Positions 1-12,000 of a DNA stretch of 64,000 bases are shown piece by piece. The notes under the pieces are model-generated. The model was given only the letters and a program-made list of their open reading frames with translations, had not been told where the DNA came from and made no database searches. The translations under genes were made by a program, and so were the position numbers. This DNA is from Asterias amurensis (taxonomy: Eukaryota > Echinodermata > Asteroidea > Forcipulatida > Asteriidae). The stretch is from positions 10,085,501 through 10,149,500 of the forward strand of contig NC_092668.1 of assembly GCF_032118995.1 (NCBI RefSeq), in the 5' to 3' direction. Position 1 is the first letter of the stretch. Each line of letters starts with the position of its first letter.

Positions 1-204
1 ATTAAATTAAGTTTTATAACAAAAACCATTTATTTTCCCAAACCTTTTAAACCATCCACCAATCGATGAAAGGCTTTCTGGATCCCGCAATAAGATTAGT
101 AGTAAAATCACAATCGCCTACCCACTTGAGGATTATCTCGCATTGACCCCCCTTTTTCGGAATGGAAGTGGGTTTAAAAGAACACTATTTTGCTTGCAAA
201 TTGC

Positions 205-400
205 GGGGTCTGATCGCCCTTTGCGTTCCCACTAGACTTTTTATCGCCGATTAATCCACAAGGGCGATCAGATCCCGCTTTAATCCTCAAAATTGCACGA
301 TCAAATCTTGATCGCCCTCGCATTCCCACTAAACCTGTTTCTTGTTGATCGCCCTTTGATCATCCTTTCGGGGTCTTGATCGCCCTTTTCTCAAACTGGG
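205..400. repeat. Diverged direct and inverted repeats of TGATCGCCCT
   Basis: TGATCGCCCT or TTGATCGCCC recurs at about 211, 308, 345 and 375 and inverted (AGGGCGATCAGA) near 263. Two copies continue as TTGCGTTCCCACTA and CGCATTCCCACTA. In the antiporter copy-1 intron at the window edge. Confidence 0.6.
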
Positions 401-509
401 AGATCAATGCGGGGTCCAGTAGGAAGGGGGTCTTAGAAAACCTATGATAGCCTTCTTTCAAGTAAACTCTTAACATGAGTTCCAACCAGATAAAAGCGCT
501 AATGCTTAC

Positions 510-3388
510 CCGAGCATAAATGCCCAATCCCAGCCAAAACCCAGCAATAGATGCGCAGCCACAGCGACTGTCACTGCTTCCATTATACATGGCACCAGTG
601 CCAGACGAGCACACACTAGACTGAGTTTACGAAGAGCTCCAGCGTCTATTCCGAGCCCTGCCTTGATCAAGATAACAGCTAAGGCAATATTGCGTAGTGC
701 TGAGGCCCAGCCAGGGTCAATGTCATCAGCAATTTGTATACGAGGAACATTCTTGAGCATGAAGCCAACTATGAGCATACCTAAATGAAAAATAAGGGAA
801 GAAGAAAAGAACTGTAAAGCAATCGCACAACACAGGTAAATTGTATTGTCCAAAGGCCCACACTTCGTGTATCAAACTTATATAAAAAACAAACCTGTGA
901 AAATTTAGGCTCAATCGGTCATTGGAGTCGTGAGAAAATAACAGAAAAATCCACTCTTGTTTCCGCATGATTCGCCGTGTTATAACATGTGTTTAAAATA
1001 AATCTGTGATTCTCAATATCGAGAATTGATAATTGTTATTAATATTTTCTCAAAAAGTAATAATAGTATATCATGAAATACTATTTCAAGGGAAGTCTTT
1101 CACCAATACCTTCTGTAAACCCTGTAAGTTATATGTAAATCTGTGAAATTTTAATTTTGGTTCTGTTCAGAAAGTGTCCAATGGCTTTAATTTGACACCA
1201 AATAATAATATCAAACCACCTGTTCATTACCTATAAGCCAGCCGTCGATTTCACAAAACTCTTCCTAACTTAGGATCAATCTTAATGACTTAGGACGAGT
1301 CCCAACTCTGCACTGTAGCATGCAGACACTAAGATTAATCCTAAGTTAGGACGAGTTACTTGTCCTAACTCAAACCGACGGCAGGGCTGATACTTGCCTT
1401 TGTGCCCTTGAAATGCTCACAGTAACATTTCCATTTTGCTCATAGGGTACCAAGGAGAAAAAATGCCTTGGTGCCCATGCCCTTACAGAAATGAAGCCTG
1501 ATAAGCAAACCTCCTACTACAGGTACCTTCATGGTATGTCAGACTTGATACTTGGACCCTGGGAAAAATGGGGAATGTGCAAGGCCTGACCTTTGTACAT
1601 TTAAAGCTTTGATAGACTTTCAGACTATTTAGCAACAAAATTACTTCTTTTTTTCTGAGGGTTAAAAATTTGCCTGGTATGAAAGCACAAGGTCTTCCAT
1701 TGGTTGTCCAGTCTATACAACATTTTGCTGGCAGTGTATACCACATCTCATCCGAATCGCTTCACTGGTTGTTCCACATGAGATACTCTGGGAGCCTTTC
1801 CAACGGGAGCCTTTCCCTAATGTAAACATATTGTACTGCTGTAAAACTCCCTACCTGTATGTTGCTTTTCACCTTCTTACAATCTACATTAAACCAAAAA
1901 TTATGCGGCAGGTTTAACTTTAAAGTGTCCTTTTTGACACTTGTTATAGACACTCGACACTATTGGTAACTGCCAAAGACCAGTCTTCTCACTTGGTGTA
2001 TCTCAACATCATAAAATAACCTGTAAAAATTTGAGCTCAATCAGTTGCGAGATGATAATGAAAGAAAAAACACCCTTGTCACACAAAGTTTTGTGTTTTC
2101 AGATGCTTGATTTCGGGAACTCAAATTCTAATTCTGAGGTCTTGAATTCAAATTCGTGGAAAATTACTTCTTTCTCGAAAACTACCTCAATTCAGAGGGA
2201 GCTGTTTCTCACAATGGTTTATACTATCAACCGCTCCCCATTACTCGTCACCAAGTAAGGTTTTATGCTAATAATTATTTTGAGTAATTACCAACAGTGT
2301 CCACCATAACATTCTGGTGAAACTTTTTTATCAGGTAAAAGCCTCCATTCAGAATCGGTTCTTAAACTTAAAACATGAGGCTATGGTGGGAAGTCCCCCG
2401 GCAGTGACAGTGAAATAGGTTATTGCCTTTGTGCCCTAGTAGAATATCCAGCAGAAATGATGCCCTTTACTGAGATAAAACCGCCTTGCCTTTAATAATT
2501 TACAGGCTGTAAAAGTCTGGTTTACAGCCATACACAGCAACTTGTCAGAAAAGAGCAAAGTTCCAGGCACAGCAAGAATTTGAAATGTGTTTAACATTTT
2601 TTACTGACACAGCTGAGAGACCTAAAGAACAAGGAAATCAGCTAAAAGGTTGCATGGCTGGGTTTGTTTGAATGCATTCCAGGTAATTGTTGAAAACTTT
2701 GTAAAAACAAATTCTTTCAAGAAGAGGGAGTAAAAATATTTATTTGTTTACCTAACAAAGCTGGTAGATGAAAAAACTCAACGATCATCCCGCCGATAGC
2801 AGCAACCACCACAAGAATATAAAGGGCAAAAAGGTTCCCTCCGGGCAACGACTCCGCCCCTGTGATGGACCAAAGTATCGCCCACAACAGCAGTAAAATC
2901 ACCATAATAAGAACCACCCTAGCAAGAACTCCGTGGGGTGGGCACATGCAGGCGTATTTCACACTCGCTCGTCGTGACGGATACTCAGACAAGGGATTGT
3001 ATTTGGTGAGGCACGGCCTCCACGCCATTTTACACCGTTCGCGGAGTCCAACACAGCATTTATTGTCTTTTTCCTGCGTGGGTTTAACCGGAATGTGATT
3101 TGGATAGGAATTATTGTCAATGTTGATGACGGTGAAACTGCCATGTTCGTTTATTCCCATCGGCAGGCCATGCCAGGGCGCATTCTCTTCACAGTCACTC
3201 ATGGTATCATCTGCTCCATTCTCCTCCAAGGGAATGCTGGTGTCTGGTGAGATGATGCCAGTTGCGTTCGGAGTTTGGTCAAAGGAGCTCTTCTCGTTAC
3301 GGAGGCCGGAGTAATCTTCAGCATTGGTGACTTCAAGGTCGGATCGTTTTGCCGTCTTGTAGGATTTGGACACAATGTTGCCTCCCAT
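510..3388 (-). CDS. SLC9B2: SLC9B (NHA2-like) sodium/proton antiporter, copy 1, partial (3' end outside window)
   Basis: Cation/proton antiporter of the CPA2/NHA family, a multi-pass membrane protein exchanging Na+ or Li+ for H+. Two coding exons are visible: 3388-2752 (start ATG to donor, phase 1) and 780-510 (271 nt, donor phase 2); the rest lies left of position 1. The start is the first ATG after an acceptor (exon begins 3444, after a pyrimidine-rich tract ending TATAG); the frame stays open upstream only through intron sequence. Residues 1-148 are a hydrophilic acidic cytoplasmic tail, followed by MCPPHG, a first hydrophobic segment (about 157-176), LPGGN at 181-185 and a second segment (186-204). 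Across the junction LPALLG joins MLIVGF, then come RNIALAVILIKAGLGID and the helix ending FMLG, all typical of NHA2. The Asp-pair exon is not in view. The intron 2751-781 (2 kb) holds two MITEs. Any 5' non-coding exon is unproven; a donor-like GTAAGG near 4480 is a candidate. Family call is firm; the 1-versus-2 paralogue label is by similarity only. Confidence 0.9.
814..1190 (+). mobile_element. Family-A MITE (TTAA-ended), degraded left end
   Basis: Same interior as 23864-24230 (ACACTTCGTGTATCA, AAATTTAGGCTCAATC, GAGAATTGATAATTGTT, TGTAAACCCTGTAAGTTAT) and right end AATGGCTTTAA. The left end is decayed (GTAAAGCAATCGCACAAC). It sits about 30 bp from the acceptor of antiporter copy-1 exon 2 (780). 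Confidence 0.8.
1237..1386. mobile_element. Small foldback element
   Basis: Arms GCCGTCGATTT...TCCTAACTTAGGAT and ATCCTAAGTTAGGA...AAACCGACGGC are inverted; centre is an unpaired stretch with TGCACTGTAGCATGCA. In the intron of antiporter copy 1. Confidence 0.65.
1950..2305 (+). mobile_element. Family-B MITE, termini decayed
   Basis: Interior matches 55368-55746 (CAAAGACCAGTCTTCTCACT, GTTGCGAGATGATAATGAAA, CAGAGGGAGCTGTTTCTCAC). The outer TTAAAG ends are not recognisable. Lies in the intron of antiporter copy 1. Confidence 0.78.
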
Positions 3389-4959
3389 GATTACAGTGTT
3401 TAGTCTTGATTCAGCTTCACCGTTCAATATCCTTCCTGAGATAGCTATAAAAATGAAAAGAAAAAAGAAATTGTCAAGAGCCGTTTCTTTTTTCAATAGG
3501 ACCACAAACATTTGATGTTGTAAATGAATTGCAATGCGTCAGCAACTGCCATATTTGATGCATAAACAATGCAAATGTGCAAACGTGTGATGCTACGCAC
3601 ACCTCTTACTTAGCCAATAGCCAAATCATGTGACTGAATATTTTGCTGAGCATTCTGGAAAAAAAATACAGAGGCTTAAAGAAGCCATGTGCCTTATATC
3701 ATTTTCTAATATTTTTGGAGATTTTTCTTTTAACCCTCCGATCAATATTATTATTAATATTAAAATTTAAACAATCAGCTTGTTGATTCAATTATCACTG
3801 TTTATTTATATGCTTTATTATAAAGCCAATGATTATTCACACTTTTTATTAAATTATTATTTATTTTTGTTATTTTTGGCAAATTACCAGGGTAATTTTA
3901 AAATTTCATAAAAAAAATATTTTGAATAAAACGAAGACAACTGCTGGCTATAGAGTCAAACACAGAGTCTCAAAGAACACTTGTAGTCACTGTAGATGTT
4001 TCTTCCATGTATGGCTTCACCGGGAAACCATGCTTTCTTGTTTGCCGTGAAAACAGGAAAAACTCAAAACAAATGTGGCCAGTTGAAGTCATCGAAGATC
4101 GGTGTGTAGTCATGGTAGTGTGAACATTTCAATGTCCATCAAGATTTAATATATGTTTGAATACTTCATATTAACAAAAGAAGGTAATTAGGGCATCGGT
4201 TGATATAAGGCATTATTATTTTTTCCCGAATTCAAAGAAAAAGGCATAATAGTGTGAAAACTGGTAAGGGGAGGATACTAGTGTCAACACACAACACACA
4301 ATACAATCTCCTCACCACCTCACCTGCCAATTTTTTTTGTTTTCTTAAAAAATCAGAATAGATATTTGCCCATTCCTTTAACATTTTCAAGAGTGGAAGT
4401 GCCACAGTTTCGTCTCTACCATTCACCCAAGAACAATAACACACAGAATAGCGAGGAAAAGTCAAATCTTACCTTACCCGGTAGGCTTCGACTGATTGAT
4501 CGTGCATGCAGCAGACAGCAGTCCAACAACAACATGCATGAACCGTGGGTGAAAAATCACAGTACAATCACAAGGCCGTGTTTTTTGAATAGCGCCCTCT
4601 TTTGGTAGATATCTAATCACTTTTTGAAGAAAGTTGTGGTGTTTGGTTTTTGTTGGGATTGTAATACAACTTTGTGGTGTGATTGATGGGACATTTTGTG
4701 AACTGGTTCCCAAGTTTTTTATCAGACACAAATAGGTAATTTTTTTTTTTTATAGAAACAAAACTAAAACTTTGATGTGCTGATTTTCCCTTGGCAAGTA
4801 CATAGGCCTACCCGGGGTCATTATTTATCTCTACATTTTTATTAATTTTGTCTGCACACTTTGTGCACACTATTTGGCCGACAAAATTCGGACCCTCATC
4901 ATATTTCTGTAAAAGTCACACAACAAACAACTCATCAAACATCACTTTGAGACAGTCAA

Positions 4960-5030
4960 GTGATTAGACTGCATGACTTGCAATCACAAGGTTGTGGGTT
5001 TGAATCCCCCAGCTCAACCCCTGATTTCAC
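4960..5030 (+). mobile_element. tRNA-like SINE head
   Basis: A-box-like AGTGATTAGACTG and B-box-like GGGTTTGAATCCC about 30 bases apart. Acceptor ends do not pair, so not an intact tRNA. Confidence 0.45.
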
Positions 5031-7649
5031 AATGACTTGAATAAATATTGTCGTTTAGTTACTGAATCAAAATTTCTTGATATGTGTAGTTCATAATCAT
5101 AGATGTTAAACCAATGCTTGTATGAGAGAGATTGGCTGTTGCCAGCTTGCTGTTTATATTCCTTTGTGGGAGTTTGCCGAGTTCCATTGATGGGAAGATC
5201 ATTCGAACAAACAAACAAACAAACAATTAGTTCTCTTCAGACAGTCTGAGGGGGAAAAAAGACACTTTTATGCATTCAAAAATTTAAATATTCAATGTTT
5301 TTTATTTGCAATTGTATTATATCAACCTCTCATGAGGCTGAGCAGATGTTTCTTTTCATCAATGACATGATGAAATCTAACACCACATGAATCAATAAGA
5401 AACAATGACATTTTATTGATCACATTCATTTATAGGGAGTGTGTGTAAACTACTTAGTGGTTTGTACACAATTTCGGGGAATGAAGCCGTACATAAATTC
5501 ATTTGAAGTTTGCAGACAAAATTATTGCCTTATTTTGTATTGCTTTCGTACAACAGGCTACTAACTAATGCCAACAAAAATTCATTATTACGGATTCCTG
5601 GATGTAAATATGCTCATGGCTAAGTCAGTTTTTAAAACTTATGTTGAAATTTATATACATAATTATTATGAATACAAGGGTTTGTTTTATGCATGTAGAG
5701 TTGTTATATACCGCCCTCGTTGCTTAGTTTCTAAGTCCAATCCAAGATGTCAGATCAGTGATAATAAACAAATCATGAAAGATACAGATCAGTCTGTCCA
5801 GTGTCTCAATGGTTAAGCCTAAACACCACAACGCCCACAAAATATGCACTACGTTCGTTCCAATGTATTGATTCTATATCGCAGAGAAATGAATAACTGG
5901 CGGAAGTACAGATTTGCAAACTTTTGCATAGGTTTTTGTACACAAACAAATACGCGCCCATAATGGCTTAACACACAGGGCAATTAAGCTCTGTTTAATC
6001 AAACTTATTACCGGGTATACACTGTATGCTGCTGTGACCATACAAATGAAGGTAGGGATACTGCAACATCACTTAGTATGGCAGCTTTTTGTGATAAGCC
6101 AAAAATCATTTCTGAAGATAATAATACAGCATTGATGAATTAATTAATGTTAAACTAAAACAAACTCTAGCCTTCAACTGATGGCATATTTTAATAATTA
6201 AACTTTAAGTTAAAATTACTGCATTGTATAAGTGAATGTACAAATGATTTAAGAAAAAATAAAGCAGTATGGGAGGCTTAAACACACACATGTATTATAA
6301 TAAGGTATTATTAATAAATAAAGCTCTGAATTGTCCAAGCAAAACAAATGTACAGTTAAACAAAAATGACATATGATTTTATTTCAGTTGGCTGAAACAA
6401 TGATTACCACAATGTTGTTATGGAGTACCCGATGCATTAAATGCCTTGATTGACACAATTAGTTTAACTTTCCCCAAAAGCTTGAAAGGAAAATAAAATC
6501 TTAGTAATAAAAGTCTAATCAACGAGTCTTAAAAATTCATTTTCAAATCAATATTGATAATTAATTGAGTACCTGTTGTATTTAAAGCAAGGTTTCATTT
6601 ACATAATATTTATGTACACTTGAAAGAAAGGTAGTTATTTAAATCTGAAAAATATTTCTCTTTAAAATTTTTGTACAAATGAATACTTAACTTGTGAAAC
6701 ATTAATCCATAAGACATCTCAACGTCTTAGTTAAACAGCACTGTATCCTCAGAGCTTGTAGCATTGTGCAGACAAATCCACTGACAACTTGTGCTAAGAA
6801 TTTTAGACACACGTGTTTAGCAAGAACCAGATCATTTGGCTTGGTGAGGTAATTGTAAGCTAATTCCTTTTCATCTCATATTTTGATGAGCAGGTTTTTG
6901 TTTTGGCAGGGAGTGCTTAGTTTTGGCACAGAGCTCTTAGTTTTTACCTGATACAACAGTTGTATTATTTAAACGTTAACAAAATAGCATAACATTATTT
7001 AAAAAGTACCTTCCAAACAATTAGTGCATTTGGAAGAACATGGAAAATAACATTCATCCTAAAAATAGGGTTATGAATTGAGTACCTTTGTATCATTTAC
7101 AATGAATGTACAAGCTACATTTACATAGTACATTGAATATGTATACATGGCAAATATGATATTACGTGGAAGTCACAGAATTTATTCAAAAATAAAGAAT
7201 ACATGGGTCGGAAATCATGGTGTCTGTGAAACTTTCCAACCCTTTCATCCACCAAAAAACCCATTTATACTGGATCTTTGTTACCTTTTTTTAAAGGAAA
7301 CATTTAAGCCGATTATTAATACATTGTACACTACTACTCATGTTTATCACGCCCTGGCATCCCTGGAAATATCTCAACTCCTTAGGATTATGCAGCTCCA
7401 GTAGCTAAGTTGGCAAACATGATTTTGATGAACACTTAAAAGCGCCAGTTTAGAACTTATAAGACCCATTTTTGTAAGGATTTGCAAGGTGATTCGGGCA
7501 TTTTGCAGCCAAACTGCCAGAAAATAAAAATGACCGGGCAAACCCTTTCTCTTAACGATAAGTGTACTTGGTTCTTTTCTGTGCTTTCAACACACAGGAC
7601 CTACAGTTTTTGTTCCATCTGAAGAGCAAAGCAATAGTGGTCAAAAGGC

Positions 7650-7740
7650 TTGCTCAAGTGTCAAGACCGGGACACGACCCAAGCTCTGTTAATCACCATA
7701 ATACAAGTTCGGTGCACTAGACCACTCGTTAGTCCATAGA
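7650..7740 (-). mobile_element. tRNA-like SINE head
   Basis: On the minus strand AGTGGTCTAGTGCACCGAAC is followed by TTGGGTCGTGTCCC, decayed A and B boxes. Confidence 0.45.
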
Positions 7741-8259
7741 GTAAGGACAGACTCTATGGTTAGTCACAGTCATCAGTAGCAGTCACAGATAAACAGAAAT
7801 GAACAAGTTGTAGCCTACACTCCAAATTGGTAATGAAAGGGTTCAAAAGTGAGGTAGTTTAGAATACATGGAAAGACAATGAGATTATTGCAGGAGCATC
7901 TCAAATGGTAGGAACATGTCCAGCTGAACGTTTTTTTTGAGATGCTCCCTCGGTAGAATTTGAAACAGTAACAAATTTTGTAGGTTAGAATTAAGTGTAA
8001 GTAAGTTCCCTGGAAACTATTAGGTCTTTGTTTGATCCCAGTAAGGACGCTAATTTAGTTAATGGAAGTCTGCATCTACGACTCTTGAGTGTTATTTTTT
8101 TTTTGGACATTGAACACAAGAGTACAAGTTGTGCACAAACGACATGTTGAAATTCAAAGGCATGCAACTGCCCGTTGACAAAAAAAATAGGAAAATTTTC
8201 GAAGGCACAACGCAAGTGCGGAGCGAGGCGGCCGAAACGCCACAGGAATATCACATGAC

Positions 8260-8910
8260 TAGTGCTGGGCGAATAGTGAAATTCTGTTATTCGGATACCG
8301 CTGGCCAACTATCCGAAATTAACTGGATATTCGAATAGTTTTTTCGCCCCTAGAGAGCGCTATTAAAAAAAATAAATAAATAATAATTTTTTTTTTTTTT
8401 TTTTTGCCGCTAGAGGGCGCGGTTCGTTTGTGAATGAGACCTTATGGGCGGATTGATATTAGTTTTAGACAGTGTCACTCGGTTCATTCATAAAAATGAC
8501 CGGATCTAATTTAAAGATGGCGATTGCTTTTTCTTTTGATCGTGATTGACTCTACGTGAAGGAAAACTTTTGTAATCTTTGAACAAATTACGTCAGAAAT
8601 GTCATTGTTTTAACTCTTCACGGAGGTGAGCATAGTTAAATACTTAATTTATGCTGTTTTATGCTGTCTTAATAGAAGTTTCATAAGGATTCAGACAAAA
8701 CATTCATATCAGTTGTCGCCCGACGTCCCCGGATATTCGGATATTAAAGAATATCCGGTTACTCAGTTGTAATTACAGAAAAATCCGGTTTGTAAATAGG
8801 TATTCGCGCCCTATGCGGATATCCGGTTAAGAAAAAAAAGGCATTCGCGGTTACGGATAGGAAAACCTATTCTCCATTAACCGGATATTCGAATAATTCG
8901 CCCAGGCCTA
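8260..8910. mobile_element. hAT-like MITE, copy 1
   Basis: 651-bp element beginning TAGTGCTGGGCGAATA and ending ATTCGCCCAGGCCTA (inverted ends), flanked by a perfect 8-bp CACATGAC at 8252-8259 and 8911-8918. No transposase frame. Near both ends it has several ATCCGG/CCGGAT words, and internally an A/T homopolymer flanked by CGCTAGAGGGCGC words. It is near-identical along its length to 37442-38096. Confidence 0.9.
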
Positions 8911-9085
8911 CACATGACCAACTGGTTTTAAGTACTTTTCATAACGCAACCTCAATATAAATCTATACTTTTATATAGTATAACAAATAATGTGTCAGAT
9001 CATGGACACTATCAGCCTGGACAGGTATCTTCAACTGTACACATTGTTTGCATTTTATACTAAACCACACACTCTCTTTTTCTGG

Positions 9086-12000
9086 TTACAGCGTATCATC
9101 AGTGCTGCAAGCCTCAATACCCGTCCTCAGCAGAATGGAATGCTCCGGTCCAGGGTGAACGGGGGAAAGTTCCACAACCTCACTACTTATGGGTGACCCT
9201 ATATGATGGATCTCGATTCTGCGCTTGTTGTTGTTGACAGGTTTTTCGTTTGCGGTCTTACTGAGGAGGCGTGGACCAGTCATCGCTATGGCAATGGCCC
9301 CCAAAGGCGCAGTGATAAGGATGGATAGAACTGCAACAGTCAAAAGCTACAAACAAGCAGAGTAAGAAAAGTGATTCAAAGTTATGTATAATCAGATGTA
9401 ATCAGATGTGTAACATTGTCGATTCAAAAGAGAAGAGGCAGTGCTCAAGCTCTTTTCACTTTGTACAGTTTCTACAGCACTAATATTCAAGCACAGAGGA
9501 ATTCTGCAAAAAATGTGCGTGCCTGTTTAATGTGAAGGATCAAAGGCTACCCTAGGCTATATATGTAAAAAGTTTAGGTCTTTTAATTCCGACTTGACTT
9601 AACAGCTGTTTCCAATGCACTTCAGCTTACCGGTGACTTCCCCATAATCTTTATCCTACAGAAGTTGATTAAGTTGGTTTGAACACTGTGGGTTGTACCA
9701 TGCACTACGAGATTTTGAAAATATGATATACCGAGTGACTACTAGCATATAGTGTACACATTATCAGTCAAAATAGCACAACTCCAATTTTGAGAATTGT
9801 GAAACACACACAAGCGTGGTACCACATGAGAAATGGTGGCATAAGAGCTGCCAAAAGTATCTAAATTGGTATTGAGACCTAGCACCAATGCCACATTAAG
9901 CCACTGACTGCCACACTCAAGTTTCAGTCAAATTAACAGTTATACATACAAAGTACAGTGCGCGTGTGAACCCTGCCTAAACTGCACACTACACACTATA
10001 ATAACACAGCGACATTGACTTACGAAATGGCACAACTGAGAATATTTGGTGAATTGGGTATATGTTACTTACTTGTGTTCCAAGCTGAACAAATTCTTCT
10101 CCAGCTTGATGCTTGATAGCTGTGTCTAAAGCCACTGGCCCAATCGCTGCCTGTCAACACATAAAGAAAACAAAAACGACTCACTGTATAAGGATTTCTG
10201 CAAAAAAAACTGTTGCATACAGCCAAATCCATTAAAGCCATTGGACACTTTTGGTTAACAGTATTGCCCAAGGCCCACACTTCGTGTATCACAACTTCTA
10301 TATAAAATAACAAACCTGTGAAAATTTAGCCTCAATCGGTCATTGGAGTTGGGAGAAAATAGCGGGAAAACCCAAGCTTGTTTCCGCACGGTTCGCAGTG
10401 TCATGACATGTGTTCAAAATAAATTCGTAATTCTCGCTATCGAGAATTGATATTGTTTTAATGTTTTCTTAAAAAGCATTTCATGGAACAATATTTCAAG
10501 AGAAGTCTTTCACCATTACCTTCTGTAAACCCTGTAAGTTATTTATAAATCTGGGAACTTTTTTTTTTCTGTACCGAAAGTGTATAATGGCTTTAAGTAA
10601 CCGTTATACATAACAACAATACGGTACATTCTTTATCAACCATAACAAACCTAAATCCTTCAAAATCCACTGCATAGGGCCTTTTCCAAATCTTGACTCC
10701 AGCTCTGTTTCATGTTAAACCAATGCACTGATGATTGAACCCAAGCCGAAGCAGCAGAAGCCCAGGCCTTGGTTTTGAAAAGGCTCATAACTTGCCTTGT
10801 TTTTGATGGAAATATCCCCCCTCCCTACAGTAATCAATTTCTTAGCACTAGGCTAGCCCTTGGAGCCTTTCACTTTTGTTTTATACTACAGTGTATTTAG
10901 TACAGCACAGAGGACGAGTCCTTTTTGGGGCTAAGCATGAGGCCATGCATATCTATTTTTATCAGAGTCCATACAATTAGGCATTCAATTATCAGAGTGC
11001 ATTACTTTGGGAAACTCCTGAAACAAAAACCCAGGAAATCAAGCTTAACGATAACTTTTCTGTCACCTGTAACATGTTTTGTTTAAACAACTCACCTGTA
11101 CAGTTGCTTTAGGCAGCCAAGCGAGGGAGATAAATATCTTTTCTTTCAAGTTCATCTTGGCTCTGCAGACGGCTAGGAAGGTGGCTATTAGCCTGAAGAA
11201 CAAACCAATGAATAGTGTAGCAATTCCAAGACCTGTCACGGTAAAATCAAACCACTCTTCAAGGTGAAGTCATAAGTGTATATATCCCCTAAATGGTTGT
11301 ACTGGTACTTTTCTAATGTCCATTATCGCTTCGCCAAAGAATGGGAAACATAGTATATGGGGAAACTAGGTGGCAGCAGACTTATGGTACATCCATTTCT
11401 CATGTAAATGTGCACACTTTTTCAGAACTATTGGGTATAATGGGAATTTACCAGGTAAGTCTGCTGCTACCTAGCATTGCTAAGTCTCCCATTGGTCGAT
11501 CAAACCAAGTAGCATTGAGCATGTCATAACCTACTCTGATAGCTGATTAATGTTGACAAAAATAGATATTTCGCTTGTTACAATGAAATTTGAAAAATGC
11601 TTGTCCACAAAGGATTACCCTTTTTTATTTCCACAGCTTTATTAGGAATTGGGCACAAAGCTGTGAGAGTAAAGAACGATGGTTGCAAGCATAGAATTTC
11701 TTAGCAAGAAAGGCCCATTTACACTTCACCTACACAATCACAGTGGTTGCTTTTCCCTACAATTCAACAAATATGACTTTTGTTTTATAATGGATCCAAA
11801 CAAATTTGAAAGTTTACTCTGAAACTTGATAAACCTTTGATTGAACAGCGACATTTTTCTCACCAATAGTCGCAGGTTGAATGGAATTAATGTCCACCTC
11901 TGCACCAATTAATCCAAACAGAAGTGGTTCAAAGAGCAGCCATAACCATCCGATGTACTTCTCTACTGGCTCCTAGAAAAACCAAGTTCAATCAACATTA

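Larger units (their letters stand above)
3389..9085. other. Intergenic region between the two antiporter genes
   Basis: The 5' leader of antiporter copy 1 (exon start 3444) is followed rightwards by AT-rich DNA without a supportable coding exon. A minus-strand donor-like site (GTAAGG) near 4480 could end a non-coding first exon of copy 1. Positions 4960-5030 and 7650-7740 contain tRNA-like SINE pieces. 8260-8910 is a hAT-like element. The 3' UTR of antiporter copy 2 must begin at 9085 and run leftwards, but I cannot place its end. Confidence 0.6.

Noticed and set aside
3340-3388. Possible N-myristoylation of copy 1 (MGGNIVSKS)
   Set aside because: The residue expected to be small or Ser at position 6 is Val; Ser is one place late.
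3389-3511. N-terminal extension of antiporter copy 1 with a hydrophobic stretch
   Set aside because: The upstream part is a pyrimidine-rich intron end with an acceptor at 3445; the hydrophobicity comes from the T-rich tract.
4960-5030. Functional tRNA gene
   Set aside because: Box-like motifs are present, but the acceptor and anticodon stems do not pair; SINE-derived is more likely.
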